Positions 8,675 to 18,721 of a DNA stretch of 64,000 nucleotides are shown in pieces; the stretch's first letter is position 1, and every line of letters begins with the position of its first letter. Source of the stretch: Clostridium sp. OS1-26 (GTDB taxonomy: Bacteria; Bacillota; Clostridia; Clostridiales; Clostridiaceae); the NCBI RefSeq assembly GCF_030915445.1, contig NZ_CP133264.1, forward strand, positions 1,984,001 to 2,048,000, in the 5' to 3' direction. Below the pieces are notes generated by a model. That model did no database searches. It was given only the letters and a program-made list of their open reading frames with translations, and was not told where the DNA came from. A program made the translations under genes and the position numbers.

Positions 8675-9748
8675 ATGAAATATTTTAATTATTTTAATCA
8701 AGAAGAAAAAAAGTTATTTTATAAATTGCCAGAGTATTTTGATAAAACCTATGATATAAATATATTGAAATATGCAATAGGTGCACTTTTATATATTCCA
8801 GCAATAAATAAAGAGATGCTTTACAAAGCTATTGACAGAAAAAATTATGGAATAGCTTCTATGGCAATATGTTTAGAAGATTCAATTGGTGTACATGGAG
8901 AACTTGAAAGTATAGATAACATAAAAAACCTATTTAATTATTTAAAGAATAGACAAAAAACCAAAGAAGAACTTCCATTAGTCTTCATTAGATTCAGAAA
9001 TGCTGAGCAAATGGTAAGGTTTAGTGAAGTGTTAGAAGAAAACCTAGATTTATTAACTGGAGTTATAATACCTAAAGCTAATAATGAAGTGATAAGTGAA
9101 TTCTTAGACAGAATTGATGATTTAAAATGTAACAGTTTGTACATAATGCCAATAATAGAGACTACAGAGTTTGTAAATATTAAAACAAAAGATAGAGCCT
9201 TTCAAGAGTTATACAAGGTAGTTAAAGAAAATAAACATAGAATACTAAATATAAGAATTGGTGTTACGGATATGTTAGGGGCTTATGGACTTCGTAGAAA
9301 TAAAAAATTAACCATTTATGATAATATAATTTTTAATGAATTTTGCACAAATTTAATAAGTACTATAGGTGGGAACGATGATATAGATATACCTATTAGT
9401 GGAGGGGTATCTGAATTTTACGATTTAAAGAATAAAGATATTTTAGATTCATATATGAAAGAGATTTATTTAGATAAGCTAAATACCTTTATAGGAAAGA
9501 CTGTAATACATCCTCTTCAACTTAAAGTTGTACAAGCTATGCATATAATAAGCTATGAAGATTATGTAGATGCAAAAGACATAATTAAAAAGGTTGATTA
9601 TAAATGTGGTGTTAGTTCTAGTTTTTCATCTGAACGAATGAACGAAGTAAATACTCATTTAAAATGGGCAAAAAAGATTATGATTCTAGCAGAAATTTAC
9701 GGAGTATTCAATGAAGGGAAGTCAGCTAATGAGTTGTTTGAATTTTAA
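8675..9748 (+). CDS. HpcH/HpaI aldolase / citrate-lyase-beta-like protein of the Ter module
   Basis: The 357-aa protein is related to CitE-type carbon-carbon lyases with a TIM-barrel fold. Visible family elements are MAICLEDSIG (acidic Mg2+-binding position), VFIRFRNAEQ, GVIIPKANN and IMPIIETTEF. In Ter gene clusters, a CitE-like lyase occurs with phosphoribosyltransferases and a HAD phosphatase in a module proposed (Anantharaman, Iyer and Aravind) to make a nucleoside-like metabolite. The stop codon lies 17 bases downstream of the next gene's start, giving a 20-base overlap. It opens the Ter operon after a long intergenic region; RBS GTGAGGAA. Confidence 0.88.
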   Translation: MKYFNYFNQEEKKLFYKLPEYFDKTYDINILKYAIGALLYIPAINKEMLYKAIDRKNYGIASMAICLEDSIGVHGELESIDNIKNLFNYLKNRQKTKEELPLVFIRFRNAEQMVRFSEVLEENLDLLTGVIIPKANNEVISEFLDRIDDLKCNSLYIMPIIETTEFVNIKTKDRAFQELYKVVKENKHRILNIRIGVTDMLGAYGLRRNKKLTIYDNIIFNEFCTNLISTIGGNDDIDIPISGGVSEFYDLKNKDILDSYMKEIYLDKLNTFIGKTVIHPLQLKVVQAMHIISYEDYVDAKDIIKKVDYKCGVSSSFSSERMNEVNTHLKWAKKIMILAEIYGVFNEGKSANELFEF

Positions 9749-10918
9749 TTGTAACATTAATATAGAAGATAATCCTTTAAATTTAAAAATAGAAGATTAT
9801 TTAGAATTAGCAATTAGAGATAATAATAAGAGAAAGTTTTTATTTGTTTCAAAAAATTGGGCAAGCATTTACCAGTAGAACCAAATCAAGTTGATGAACT
9901 TGGATATTTATTGTCACAAGCTTATAAACTTAAATATAAAGATTATAAAAAACAAAATCAAATGGTTATTGGTTTTGCAGAAACGGCAACAGCATTAGCA
10001 CATTCATTTTTTTCATATTTAGAAAGTGCAAATTTTTTTATTCATACAACTAGAGAGAAAATAAATAATATGAAAAAGATAGAGTTTAAAGAAGAACATT
10101 CACATGCAATAGAGCAAAACTTATATAGTGAAAATTTAAATGTAATAGATAATATAGATACTATTATTCTAGTTGATGATGAGATTACAACTGCAAAAAC
10201 TTGTATTAATATAATAGAACAATTTCAAAAGGCATGTAATTGTAATAAATATATAATTGTTTCTATATTAAATTGGATTAGTAAAAAGAAAAAGGAAGAG
10301 ATAGATAAAAAGGCAAAAGAACTAAATTGTGAAATAGAATTTATTTATCTTTTTAATGGAAATTTTAAGTTTGAACTTGATGAAGAAAATCAATTAGAGG
10401 ATAAAATTGAAAGTGATTTCAAAAATGATGGAAATATAGAAATAAATAAGATTAACCTAGATTTTGAAGAATACCAAGGGGATAAAAACTACTTAAAATA
10501 CACAGGAAGATTTGGAATTAGTAGAAGTGATCAGAAAAAATTAGAAAAAATTATATCAAGAGAAAGATTAAAGCTCAAACCTAAATATGATAAGGAAAAA
10601 ATTTTGGCTCTAGGTATAGAGGAATTTATGTATATTCCAATGATGTTAAGTAAGGGAATAAAAGGTCAGGTGTATTATCAATCAATAACTAGGAGCCCAA
10701 TAATACCTAATGAAAAGGATGGATATCCAATAAGAAAAAAGTATAAATTAGAAAGCTTTTATAATGAAAACATTAATTATATATATAATCTAAGTACTAA
10801 TAATTATAAAGAATGTTTTTTATTTATGGAAATAGAGAAATGTGAAGAAAAAGTAGATGATTTTATCAATATATTAAAAAGCATAGGAATTAAAAGAATT
10901 AATATAGTTAGATGTTAG
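9729..10918 (+). pseudogene. Phosphoribosyltransferase-family protein of the Ter module, frameshifted
   Basis: Two frames together encode one protein. ATG 9729 gives 40-odd residues ending in KFLFVSK, then a stop at 9876-9878. The overlapping -1 frame continues from LGKHLPVEP to 10918. Adding one A to the A6 run at 9851-9856 yields a continuous 396-aa protein with the family-like join FVSKKLGKH. The C-terminal frame has a PRPP-binding loop, IILVDDEITTAKT. An assembly error, a real mutation, or -1 slippage on the A run are all possible. It overlaps the upstream gene by 20 bases and belongs to the same operon. Confidence 0.8.
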
Positions 10919-11014
10919 CTATCAAGCACATGAAGAAAAGTGACAAGCTAAATATCTAAAATATTGCTTTGTTATTGTATGAAATAGATAAAATATGAGA
11001 GGAGTCGTCATTAT

Positions 11015-12115
11015 ATGGGATTAAATAATAGGGAATTTAGTACATATTCTAAAGACGATGTAATATTTTTACTAAAGGATATCACAGATACTTCTTTAGA
11101 ACAAAATAATGAGGAACGAGAAAAGGCTATACAAAGTGGTAAGCATTATTCAGAAATGTTACCAATTGAGTATCAGGTAAGTGATAGATATTTAAATTTA
11201 TATAGAGAAAAATTAGATTTGTATAAAGAAAAATTAGCATATTGTGTTGGGGTAATGGCTGAGAAGATTTTGGAGCAAAAGGGCAAAAATGTAGTTATAG
11301 TTTCTTTAGCTAGAGCAGGAACACCTATAGGAATATTGACAAAAAGATACATCAAGAAAAGATACAATTTAAGCTTACCGCATTATACTATTTCTATAAT
11401 TAGAGATAAAGGAATAGATGAAAATGCTATAAAATATATACTCAAAAATCACAAAGGTATGAAAATACAATTTATAGATGGATGGACAGGAAAAGGAACA
11501 ATTTGTGATGTTTTAAAAACTGCATGTGATACTTTCTTTGAAAAATATAATATAAAGCTAGATAGAAACCTAGCTGTTTTAGCAGATCCAGCTGGATATT
11601 CTAATGCTTTTGGTGTAAGAGAGGACTTTTTGATTCCAAGTGCTTGTTTAAACTCTACAGTATCTGGTCTAGTAAGTAGAACTGTACTCAGAAGTGATTT
11701 AATTCAAGAAAATGACTTTCATGGAGCAAAGTATTATAAAGAATTAAAGATGTTTGACGAATCGAATGATTATTTAGATAAAATCTCTCAAAAATTTGAA
11801 AATGTTTATGAAGGAATAGATAAGTATATGGAAGCTTGGACTAAAGATGAGATAACTAAATTAGGATATAAAGATGTTGAAAATATAATAAAAGAATTAA
11901 AGATTAAAGACGTCAATTATGTTAAACCTGGAATAGGAGAAACAACAAGAGTTTTACTTAGAAGAATACCTTATAAAATATTAGTTAAGGATTTGAACGA
12001 TACAGAATTAAATCATATTTTTGTACTAGCCAATGAAAAAAATATACCAATTGAAGAATATCCTTTAAAAGCATATAGATGCTGCGGAATAATAAAAAAT
12101 ATTAAGGACATATAA
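11015..12115 (+). CDS. StiP-family (PRTase-like plus PELOTA-type) protein of the Ter module
   Basis: The 366-aa protein matches proteins annotated as cysteine protease StiP family, which occur in Ter clusters. A PRTase-like core has VVIVSLARAGTPIGIL and the loop IQFIDGWTGKGT. The C-terminal 70 residues (PGIGETTRVLLRR and onward) look like a PELOTA RNA-binding domain. The protease label is a family name and I see no direct evidence for it here. RBS GAGAGGAG precedes ATG 11015. Three bases separate its stop from the HAD gene, so they are translationally linked. Confidence 0.85.
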   Translation: MGLNNREFSTYSKDDVIFLLKDITDTSLEQNNEEREKAIQSGKHYSEMLPIEYQVSDRYLNLYREKLDLYKEKLAYCVGVMAEKILEQKGKNVVIVSLARAGTPIGILTKRYIKKRYNLSLPHYTISIIRDKGIDENAIKYILKNHKGMKIQFIDGWTGKGTICDVLKTACDTFFEKYNIKLDRNLAVLADPAGYSNAFGVREDFLIPSACLNSTVSGLVSRTVLRSDLIQENDFHGAKYYKELKMFDESNDYLDKISQKFENVYEGIDKYMEAWTKDEITKLGYKDVENIIKELKIKDVNYVKPGIGETTRVLLRRIPYKILVKDLNDTELNHIFVLANEKNIPIEEYPLKAYRCCGIIKNIKDI

Positions 12116-12117
12116 AT

Positions 12118-12900
12118 ATGATTTATTTTAGTGATTTAGATAGAACATTAATATATTCTAATAAGTTTATAGGAAAAGAAAAAAACGAAATTTGTATTGA
12201 AACTTTAAATGGAGAAGAAATTTCATATATGTCGCCTAAATCTATAGAATATTTAAAGGAGATTTTAAAATATAAAAAATTCATTCCAACAACTACTCGA
12301 AGTGTTGAACAGTTTAAAAGAATTAACTTCAAAAAGCAAGGCATAGATTTTGAATGGAGTATTGTGTCAAATGGTGCGAATATTTTTTATAAAGGACAAG
12401 TAGTAAAACAATGGAACCAAATACTTAATGTAAAATTGAAAACTTGTGGAAGTTTAAAATGTGTTATGGAGAGTTTTAAGAAGGAATATAATTACATAAA
12501 CGGCATAAGTAAGATAAGAGATGTTGATGATGTATTCTTTTATATAGTGATGAATAAAGAGAGTTTTGATGAAAGCAATATTGAAAGATTTAGAAAATTT
12601 TTGTTAATATTCAAATGGAATTTGTATGTAAATGGTCACAAAATATATTTTTTGCCAAAGGTAGTTAGTAAAGAGTCTGCAGTTGAATTTGTATCAAGTC
12701 ATTTAAATGAAAAAAGATTTGGAGTAATAGGAGATTCTATAATGGATTTAAATATGCTCAAACTTGCACATAAAGCATATATACCTAAAGGATCTTATAT
12801 AGAGAATTATGAATTTAATTGGAATAGATTTATTAGTCTAAAAAGTGGTTTTTCTGGCACTGAAGAGATATTAAAGGAGATATTGGTGGAAAAATATTAA
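12118..12900 (+). CDS. HAD-family phosphatase of the Ter module
   Basis: The 260-aa enzyme has HAD motif I DLDRTLIY at residues 6-13, motif II Thr in PTTTRS and motif IV GDSIMDLNML. This places it with Cof/trehalose-phosphatase-like HADs that remove phosphate from small metabolites. In Ter clusters this HAD is thought to act in the same pathway as the lyase and phosphoribosyltransferase. It ends the four-gene metabolic module. The 124 bases to the first terD contain AT-rich sequence with a possible second promoter (TTGAAA near 12930, TATATA near 12955). Confidence 0.88.
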   Translation: MIYFSDLDRTLIYSNKFIGKEKNEICIETLNGEEISYMSPKSIEYLKEILKYKKFIPTTTRSVEQFKRINFKKQGIDFEWSIVSNGANIFYKGQVVKQWNQILNVKLKTCGSLKCVMESFKKEYNYINGISKIRDVDDVFFYIVMNKESFDESNIERFRKFLLIFKWNLYVNGHKIYFLPKVVSKESAVEFVSSHLNEKRFGVIGDSIMDLNMLKLAHKAYIPKGSYIENYEFNWNRFISLKSGFSGTEEILKEILVEKY

Positions 12901-13024
12901 AATATATCGAAATTACATTTAATATAGATATTTTTGAAATATATGTTAAAATAAATATATACATATAAATACTGGTAAAAGGATGTTTAAAATAATATTA
13001 AAAAAGCTATGAGGAGGAATAAAT

Positions 13025-13603
13025 ATGGGAATTGTACTTAAAAAAGGTCAAAAAATTGATTTAACAAAAGGAAATGCATCATTAAAAAAAATGCTAATAG
13101 GACTGGGTTGGGATACCAATAAATATGATGGAAATAATGATTTTGACTTGGATGCAGCTGCTTTCTGTTGTGGAGATGATGGAAAGGTTCATAATGATTT
13201 AGATTTTGTATTCTATAATAATTTAAAGCATAGTTCAGGAGCTATAGAACATTTAGGAGATAATTTAACAGGCGATGGAGATGGTGATGATGAACAAATA
13301 TCAATTGATTTATCATTAATACCCCAAAATATAAGTAAAATTAATTTTACTGTTACAATTCATGAAGCAGAAGAAAGAAAGCAAAATTTTGGACAAGTTT
13401 CTAATGCCTTTGTTAGAGTAGTTAATTCAGATAATGATCAGGAACTTATAAGATATGATTTAGGGGAAGATTTTTCAGTAGAAACTGCTATAGTTGTTGC
13501 TGAAATTTACAGACATAATGGTGAGTGGAAATTTAATGCAATAGGTAGTGGATTCCAAGGTGGATTAGCAGCATTATGCAGAAATTTTGGTTTAAATGTT
13601 TAG
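13025..13603 (+). CDS. terD: TerD family protein (first copy)
   Basis: This 192-aa single-domain TerD protein has the two Ca2+-binding acidic clusters typical of the family: [10 protein letters not shown] at residues 39-48 and [13 protein letters not shown] near residue 80. It also has [11 protein letters not shown] and [15 protein letters not shown]. TerD proteins are cytoplasmic Ca2+-binding stress proteins linked to tellurite, phage and envelope-stress resistance. The RBS AGGAGG is strong. It is nearly identical to the third copy (14278), which suggests recent duplication, while the middle copy is diverged. Confidence 0.95.
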   Translation: MGIVLKKGQKIDLTKGNASLKKMLIGLGWDTNKYDGNNDFDLDAAAFCCGDDGKVHNDLDFVFYNNLKHSSGAIEHLGDNLTGDGDGDDEQISIDLSLIPQNISKINFTVTIHEAEERKQNFGQVSNAFVRVVNSDNDQELIRYDLGEDFSVETAIVVAEIYRHNGEWKFNAIGSGFQGGLAALCRNFGLNV

Positions 13604-13649
13604 AATTCTATAATTATATGAAATAAGTATATAAAGCAGGAGGCATATG

Positions 13650-14246
13650 ATGGCTATAAATTTAGTAAAAGGTCAAAAAATAGATTTAACTAAAAATAAT
13701 AGCGGTTTAAAAAAGCTATTAGTGGGCCTCGGATGGGACCCTATAAAGCAAGAGAAAAAAGGATTTTTGGGCTTTGGCTCTTCACAAGCGGATATGGATA
13801 TTGATGCATCAGTAATCATGTTGAGAAATGATAAGCTAGTAGATAAAGGTGACATTATATATTTCGGAAATTTAAGAAGTAGATGTGGAGGAGTTGCTCA
13901 TATGGGTGATAACTTAACAGGTGGTGGAGATGGAGATGATGAACAAATATTAATTGATTTGTCTAAGATTCCACAGGATGTAAATAAGTTAATGTTTGTA
14001 ACTAATATATATAATTGCATAAAAAGAAAGCAACATTTTGGAATGGTTAAAAACGCATTTATAAGAATAGCTGATAGTAGTAATAATCAAAATATTGCAA
14101 TGTTTAATCTAACAGAAGATTATACTGATAAAACAGCTTTAGTAGTTGGATCAGTTTACAGACATAGCGGTGAATGGAAATTTGCTGCATTAGGAGAAGG
14201 TACACAGGATCCAAGCTTAAGTGACATGGCAAGTAAATATTTATAA
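13650..14246 (+). CDS. terD: TerD family protein (second, diverged copy)
   Basis: This 198-aa TerD protein has an insertion [19 protein letters not shown] between the N-terminal strand and the first acidic site. Ca2+-site motifs DMDIDAS and [13 protein letters not shown] are intact. The second ATG (13650) is preferred because AGGAGG at 638-643 is 6 bases from it and only 3 from ATG 13647. The inserted GFLGFGSS segment resembles the LSSLFGAKS segment of the fourth TerD-like gene. It is in the same operon as its neighbours (44-base gap upstream, 31-base gap downstream). Confidence 0.94.
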   Translation: MAINLVKGQKIDLTKNNSGLKKLLVGLGWDPIKQEKKGFLGFGSSQADMDIDASVIMLRNDKLVDKGDIIYFGNLRSRCGGVAHMGDNLTGGGDGDDEQILIDLSKIPQDVNKLMFVTNIYNCIKRKQHFGMVKNAFIRIADSSNNQNIAMFNLTEDYTDKTALVVGSVYRHSGEWKFAALGEGTQDPSLSDMASKYL

Positions 14247-14277
14247 AATAATTTTATATTTTTTAGGAGGTAATTTT

Positions 14278-14856
14278 ATGGGAATTGTACTATCAAAAGG
14301 ACAAAAAGTAGATTTAACAAAAGGTAATGCTTCACTAAAAAAACTATTAGTAGGTCTTGGATGGGATATTAATAAATATGATGGAGGAACTGATTTTGAT
14401 TTAGATGCAACTGTTTTTTGTTGTGGAGAAGATGGAAAAGTTCATAATGATGGAGATATGATATTCTATAATAATTTAAAACATAGTTCAGGAGCTATAG
14501 AACATTTAGGAGATAATCTAACAGGTGCTGGAGATGGAGATGATGAACAAATACTAATCGATTTATCATTAGTACCAGAAAACATAAGCAAAATTAATTT
14601 TACCGTAACAATTCACCAAGCAGAAGAGAGAAAGCAAAATTTTGGACAAGTTTCTAATGCATTTGTCAGAGTAGCTAATTCAGAAACTAAGGAAGAACTT
14701 GTGAAATACGATTTAGGGGAAGATTTTTCAATAGAAACTGCAATAGTTACAGCTGAAATTTATAGACACGGTTCAGAGTGGAAGTTTAATGCAATAGGTA
14801 GTGGTTTCCAAGGCGGATTAGAAGCTTTATGTAAAAACTTTGGTTTAAATGTTTAA
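14278..14856 (+). CDS. terD: TerD family protein (third copy)
   Basis: This 192-aa TerD protein aligns end to end with the first copy and differs only at scattered positions (for example GAGDGDDE for GDGDGDDE). ATG 14278 follows AGGAGG with 7 bases spacing. Longer upstream-frame starts lack an RBS and run into the previous gene. It is the last gene of the terD run, and a strong terminator follows before the P-type ATPase. Confidence 0.94.
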   Translation: MGIVLSKGQKVDLTKGNASLKKLLVGLGWDINKYDGGTDFDLDATVFCCGEDGKVHNDGDMIFYNNLKHSSGAIEHLGDNLTGAGDGDDEQILIDLSLVPENISKINFTVTIHQAEERKQNFGQVSNAFVRVANSETKEELVKYDLGEDFSIETAIVTAEIYRHGSEWKFNAIGSGFQGGLEALCKNFGLNV

Positions 14857-14898
14857 TAAAGTGCTAATAAAAGTTATATATTTTAGGCTATAAAGGAA

Positions 14899-14943
14899 AA
14901 TAACAAGTCAAAATAGATTTAAATGCTGACTTGTTATTTTTTT
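14899..14943 (+). terminator. Intrinsic terminator after the terD run
   Basis: AATAACAAGTCA at 14899-14910 pairs perfectly with TGACTTGTTATT at 14927-14938 and a run of T follows. Confidence 0.88.
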
Positions 14944-15023
14944 CGATACTCTTAAGCATTTAACTAATCTTAACCAAAGTATTATATGATAATATCTTAA
15001 ATTTGTAATATGAGGTAAAACAA

Positions 15024-17774
15024 ATGAAATATTTTAATGAAAGTGTCCAATCTTTATTAGATGAATTAAATGTTAATAAAGAAACAGGACTAGAAGAGTT
15101 GAGTATAAAAGAACGTTCTGAAAAATATGGTAAAAATGAATTTACTCATAAAGATGAAGATAGCGTATTTGATGATATTAAAGATGCTATATTAGAACCA
15201 ATGATGCTTATTCTTTTAGTAGCAGCGTTAATTAGCGGAGTTATTGGAGAATATTATGATGCCATTGGTATTGTATGTGCAGTGGCAATAGGAATAGCAA
15301 TTGGAATTATTACTGAAGGGAAATCTAAAAAAGCTGCTGAAGCTTTGGCTGAAATTACGGAAAATATAGCTGTAAAGGTGCTTAGAAATGGTAATGTAAC
15401 AGAAGTTAATAAAAGCGAATTAGTACCAGGTGACATAGTTTACCTTGAAACAGGAGATATGATACCAGCAGATGGAAGATTCATTGAAACAATAGACCTA
15501 AGGGTTAGAGAAGACATGTTAACTGGAGAGTCAGAAGATGTAGAGAAGAATGCTAATTGTATAGTTAACATGGAGGAGATAGAAGTAAATGGTATTAAGA
15601 AAGTTCAGGATCCAATTCCAGCCAAACAAATTAATATGGGATTTGGAGGAACTTTAATTGCTTATGGTAAAGCTATTATGGTTGTAACTGGTATTGGTGA
15701 TACTACTGAAATGGGCAAAATAGCTGAAACACTTCAAATGGAGGAAGAAGAAACTCCTCTTCAAATAAAGCTGGGCAATTTAGGAGGAGCAATTGCAAAA
15801 GTATCTAGTGCCATAGCTGCATTACTATTTATATTTATGACAGTAAAAATGATTCTATCCAATACACTAAAGGTAGATACATCAGGGATATTACCATTCT
15901 TAGATTCAATAGATCCTGTAAAGACAGCCTTTGTTGTATGCATTGCTTTAATAGTTGCAGCTGTACCTGAGGGATTACCAACTATGATCAATATGACACT
16001 TGCAATTACAATGCAAAAAATGGCTAAAATTAATGCTTTAGTAACTAAAAAAGAGGCTTGTGAAACTATAGGTTCTGTTAGTGTAATTTGTTCAGATAAA
16101 ACTGGAACTCTAACACAAAACAGAATGAATGTAGAGAGTCTTTATTTGAATGGAAAATTTTTGACAGATAAAGAGTCTATTGATGATTACTTTATAAAAA
16201 ACTGTCTTATAAATTCAACAGCTCATATTAGCTTGGAAGATGGTATTTGGAATTATTTAGGTAATTCAACAGAGTGTGCATTACTTTCATATTTGAAGGA
16301 CTATGATTACAAAAAAGAAAGAACAGAAAGCGATATTATCCATCAGATTCCTTTTAATTCTAAAAACAAGTTTATGGCAACAATTATGAAAATTAAAGGC
16401 AGTAATGTGATGCTTATAAAGGGTGCTCCAGAAATAGTATTATCAAGTTCAGTTAATGAAATTGTAGATGGAAAAATTATTAAATTAACAGAAGAGAGAA
16501 AAAAAGAAATAAAACAGGAAATGCAAAGATTACAGAGCAAATCTATGAGAATATTAGGCTTTGGATTTAGAATTTTAGAAGAGGCAGAAGCAGAGGTTGC
16601 TGTTACAAGTGAATTAAGTGTTCTAACACCAGAATTATCAAATGACAATAATGAATTGATGTTTAGCGGCTTTGTTGCTATAAGAGATCCGTTAAGATCA
16701 GATGTAATTGAAGCTATTATAACAGCTGAAAATGCTGGTGTCGAAACTAAGATGTTAACTGGTGATAATATAAACACAGCAATTGCAATAGGAGAAGAGC
16801 TAGGGTTGCTTAAGGACGGTAAAAAAGCTGTAGAAGCAACATATATTGATACATTAAGTGATGAAGAATTAAAAAATGAAATTAAAAACATAGCAATAGT
16901 GGCTAGAAGTAAACCAGAAACAAAGATGAGAATTGTAGGAGCTCTTCAAGATAACGGAGAAGTGGTTGGAGTAACAGGAGATGGAATAAATGATGCACCA
17001 GCTTTAACAAAAGCAGATGTTGGAATAGCAATGGGAATCTCAGGTTCAGAGGTTTCTAAAAATGCTGCTGACATTATTTTAACAGATGACAATTTTGCTA
17101 CAATTATTAATGGTATAAAGTGGGGAAGAGGAGTATATCAAAACTTTCAAAGATTTATACAATTCCAAATAACAGTGAATATAATTGCATTTTTAATAGC
17201 AATTATATCACAGGTTTTAAATATGGATATGCCATTTACTACAATTCAGTTATTGTGGGTTAATATAATAATGGATGGGCCACCAGCATTAGCTTTAGGA
17301 TTAGAGCCTATTAGAAATAATGTGTTTAATAAAAAACCTGTAAATAGAAATTCAAGTATAATCACAAAATCTATGATTACTTCAATAGTTTTAAATGCTT
17401 TATATGTGACAGCGATTCTACTTATACAAATGAAATTTAATATTTTAGGTGCTTCAGTAGATAAAAATGGAAATGTTAGTGAGATGGGAACTGTTTTATT
17501 TGGATTGTTTGCATTTAGTGCATTATTCAATGCATTTAACTGCAGGGAATTTGGAACAGATAGTATAATCTCTAACTTCATTAAAAATACAATAGCATTA
17601 AAAATAATAACAGCTACAGCAGTAGCTCAAGTAATATTTACTCAAGTATTTACTGGCTTCTTTAATTCAGTAGCACTATCAGCATCAATGTGGTTCAAGA
17701 TGATAGGATTAGCCTTTATGATAATAGTAGTAAATGAAGTTGTAAAATTTGCTTTACGAGCAATAAGAAAATAA
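15024..17774 (+). CDS. Cation-transporting P-type ATPase (P2A, Ca2+ pump-like)
   Basis: The 916-aa pump has the full P-type set: actuator LTGES, phosphorylation site CSDKTGTLTQNRM, TGDN hinge and GDGINDAPAL. Membrane motif VPEGLP and the N-terminal cation-ATPase domain fit the SERCA-like P2A subgroup. About ten membrane helices are visible, with a long C-terminal group. Its place between TerD genes fits the Ca2+-binding nature of TerD: it could set the Ca2+ level that TerD senses. That link is inference. It has its own transcription unit, with terminators on both sides. Confidence 0.93.
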   Translation: MKYFNESVQSLLDELNVNKETGLEELSIKERSEKYGKNEFTHKDEDSVFDDIKDAILEPMMLILLVAALISGVIGEYYDAIGIVCAVAIGIAIGIITEGKSKKAAEALAEITENIAVKVLRNGNVTEVNKSELVPGDIVYLETGDMIPADGRFIETIDLRVREDMLTGESEDVEKNANCIVNMEEIEVNGIKKVQDPIPAKQINMGFGGTLIAYGKAIMVVTGIGDTTEMGKIAETLQMEEEETPLQIKLGNLGGAIAKVSSAIAALLFIFMTVKMILSNTLKVDTSGILPFLDSIDPVKTAFVVCIALIVAAVPEGLPTMINMTLAITMQKMAKINALVTKKEACETIGSVSVICSDKTGTLTQNRMNVESLYLNGKFLTDKESIDDYFIKNCLINSTAHISLEDGIWNYLGNSTECALLSYLKDYDYKKERTESDIIHQIPFNSKNKFMATIMKIKGSNVMLIKGAPEIVLSSSVNEIVDGKIIKLTEERKKEIKQEMQRLQSKSMRILGFGFRILEEAEAEVAVTSELSVLTPELSNDNNELMFSGFVAIRDPLRSDVIEAIITAENAGVETKMLTGDNINTAIAIGEELGLLKDGKKAVEATYIDTLSDEELKNEIKNIAIVARSKPETKMRIVGALQDNGEVVGVTGDGINDAPALTKADVGIAMGISGSEVSKNAADIILTDDNFATIINGIKWGRGVYQNFQRFIQFQITVNIIAFLIAIISQVLNMDMPFTTIQLLWVNIIMDGPPALALGLEPIRNNVFNKKPVNRNSSIITKSMITSIVLNALYVTAILLIQMKFNILGASVDKNGNVSEMGTVLFGLFAFSALFNAFNCREFGTDSIISNFIKNTIALKIITATAVAQVIFTQVFTGFFNSVALSASMWFKMIGLAFMIIVVNEVVKFALRAIRK

Positions 17775-17800
17775 ATAAAAAATTATTTAAAAAATACATT

Positions 17801-17835
17801 AGGGAAACCTCTCAGGTTTTCCTAGGATATTTTTT
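17801..17835 (+). terminator. Intrinsic terminator after the P-type ATPase
   Basis: AGGGAAACCT at 17801-17810 pairs with AGGTTTTCCT at 17814-17823 (one G-T pair) and is followed by a T-rich tract that merges into the next RBS. Confidence 0.7.
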
Positions 17836-17852
17836 ATGAGGAGGAGTATTGT

Positions 17853-18454
17853 ATGTCAATAGTATTAGAAAAAGGTTCAAAAATAAACTTATCAAAGGGA
17901 AATAAGAATCTAGGAAAAATTAATGTAAATTTAAATTGGAATACAGGTTCAAAAAAGGAGTATTGTCATCATTATTTGGTGCTAAATCTAAATCTATTGA
18001 TTTAGATTTAGGATGTCTTTTTGAACTAAAAGATGGGAGAATTGGAGCTGTGCAAGCCTTAGGAGATTCTTTTGGCAGTTATAATAATGCACCTTATGTG
18101 TACTTAGATGGTGATGACAGAACAGGAACAAATCTTAGTGGAGAAAATTTGTTTATAAACGGAGATAAAATTAAAGAAATAGAGAGAATACTAGTTTATA
18201 CATTTATATATGAAGGTGCTACAAATTGGAGAGAAGCAGATGGAAAGATTCGTATTAATGTACCGGAACAAGAAGAAGTTTTAATTAATATGGATGATTA
18301 CAATAATAACTATGGGATGTGTGCATTAGCAATGATTGAAAACATAAATGATAGCAATTTTTCTGTAGAAAAATTAGTAAGATTTTTTGATGGGCATCAA
18401 TCGATGGATGAAGCTTATAGTTGGGGATTAAACTGGGTTGCAGGTAGAAAGTAG
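17853..18454 (+). pseudogene. TerD-like protein, frameshifted
   Basis: ATG 17853, behind RBS GAGGAGGAG, opens MSIVLEKGSKINLSKGN, a typical TerD N-terminus. The frame breaks at the A6 run 17951-17956. The -1 frame then carries KGVLSSLFGAKSKSIDLDLG to 18454. One extra A gives a continuous 200-aa protein. The body is a diverged TerD with acidic site YVYLDGDDRTGTNLSGEN. The error is of the same kind as in the phosphoribosyltransferase gene (TTC followed by A6). Its terminator merges with the MITE-like repeat downstream. Confidence 0.8.
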
Positions 18455-18512
18455 ATATATATGGTTTAGGATTTAGAAAAAATGTAAATATAACATATGT
18501 AATAGAGGATTA

Positions 18513-18614
18513 TAGGGGCTGTCATATTAAGAATAATTCTCACAATATATTGTGTTTACAATTGATTTTTAAACCAATATATTGTATGTAAATTTCCTAG
18601 TGTGACAGTCCCTA
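18513..18614. mobile_element. 102-bp MITE-like inverted-repeat element
   Basis: The ends TAGGGGCTGTCA (18513-18524) and TGACAGTCCCTA (18603-18614) are inverted repeats matching at 11 of 12 positions, flanked by or including TA, which could be a TA target duplication. Inside, two copies of the palindrome CAATATATTG lie near each end. There is no coding capacity. This layout fits a non-autonomous miniature transposable element, although a long stem-loop terminator for the TerD-like gene is possible. Confidence 0.5.
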
Positions 18615-18721
18615 ATCATGCCTGATAAAAGAGGTTTGTATTTATGTTTAGTAGAATATTATTAAAAAATTGAAGGTTTAAGAGAAGAAAAAGATTTTTT
18701 AAGAAGTGAGGACAAGGGAAT

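Noticed and set aside
16343..16891. 182-aa minus-strand open frame inside the P-type ATPase
   Set aside because: It is antisense to well-conserved catalytic motifs and has no RBS; it is a shadow frame.
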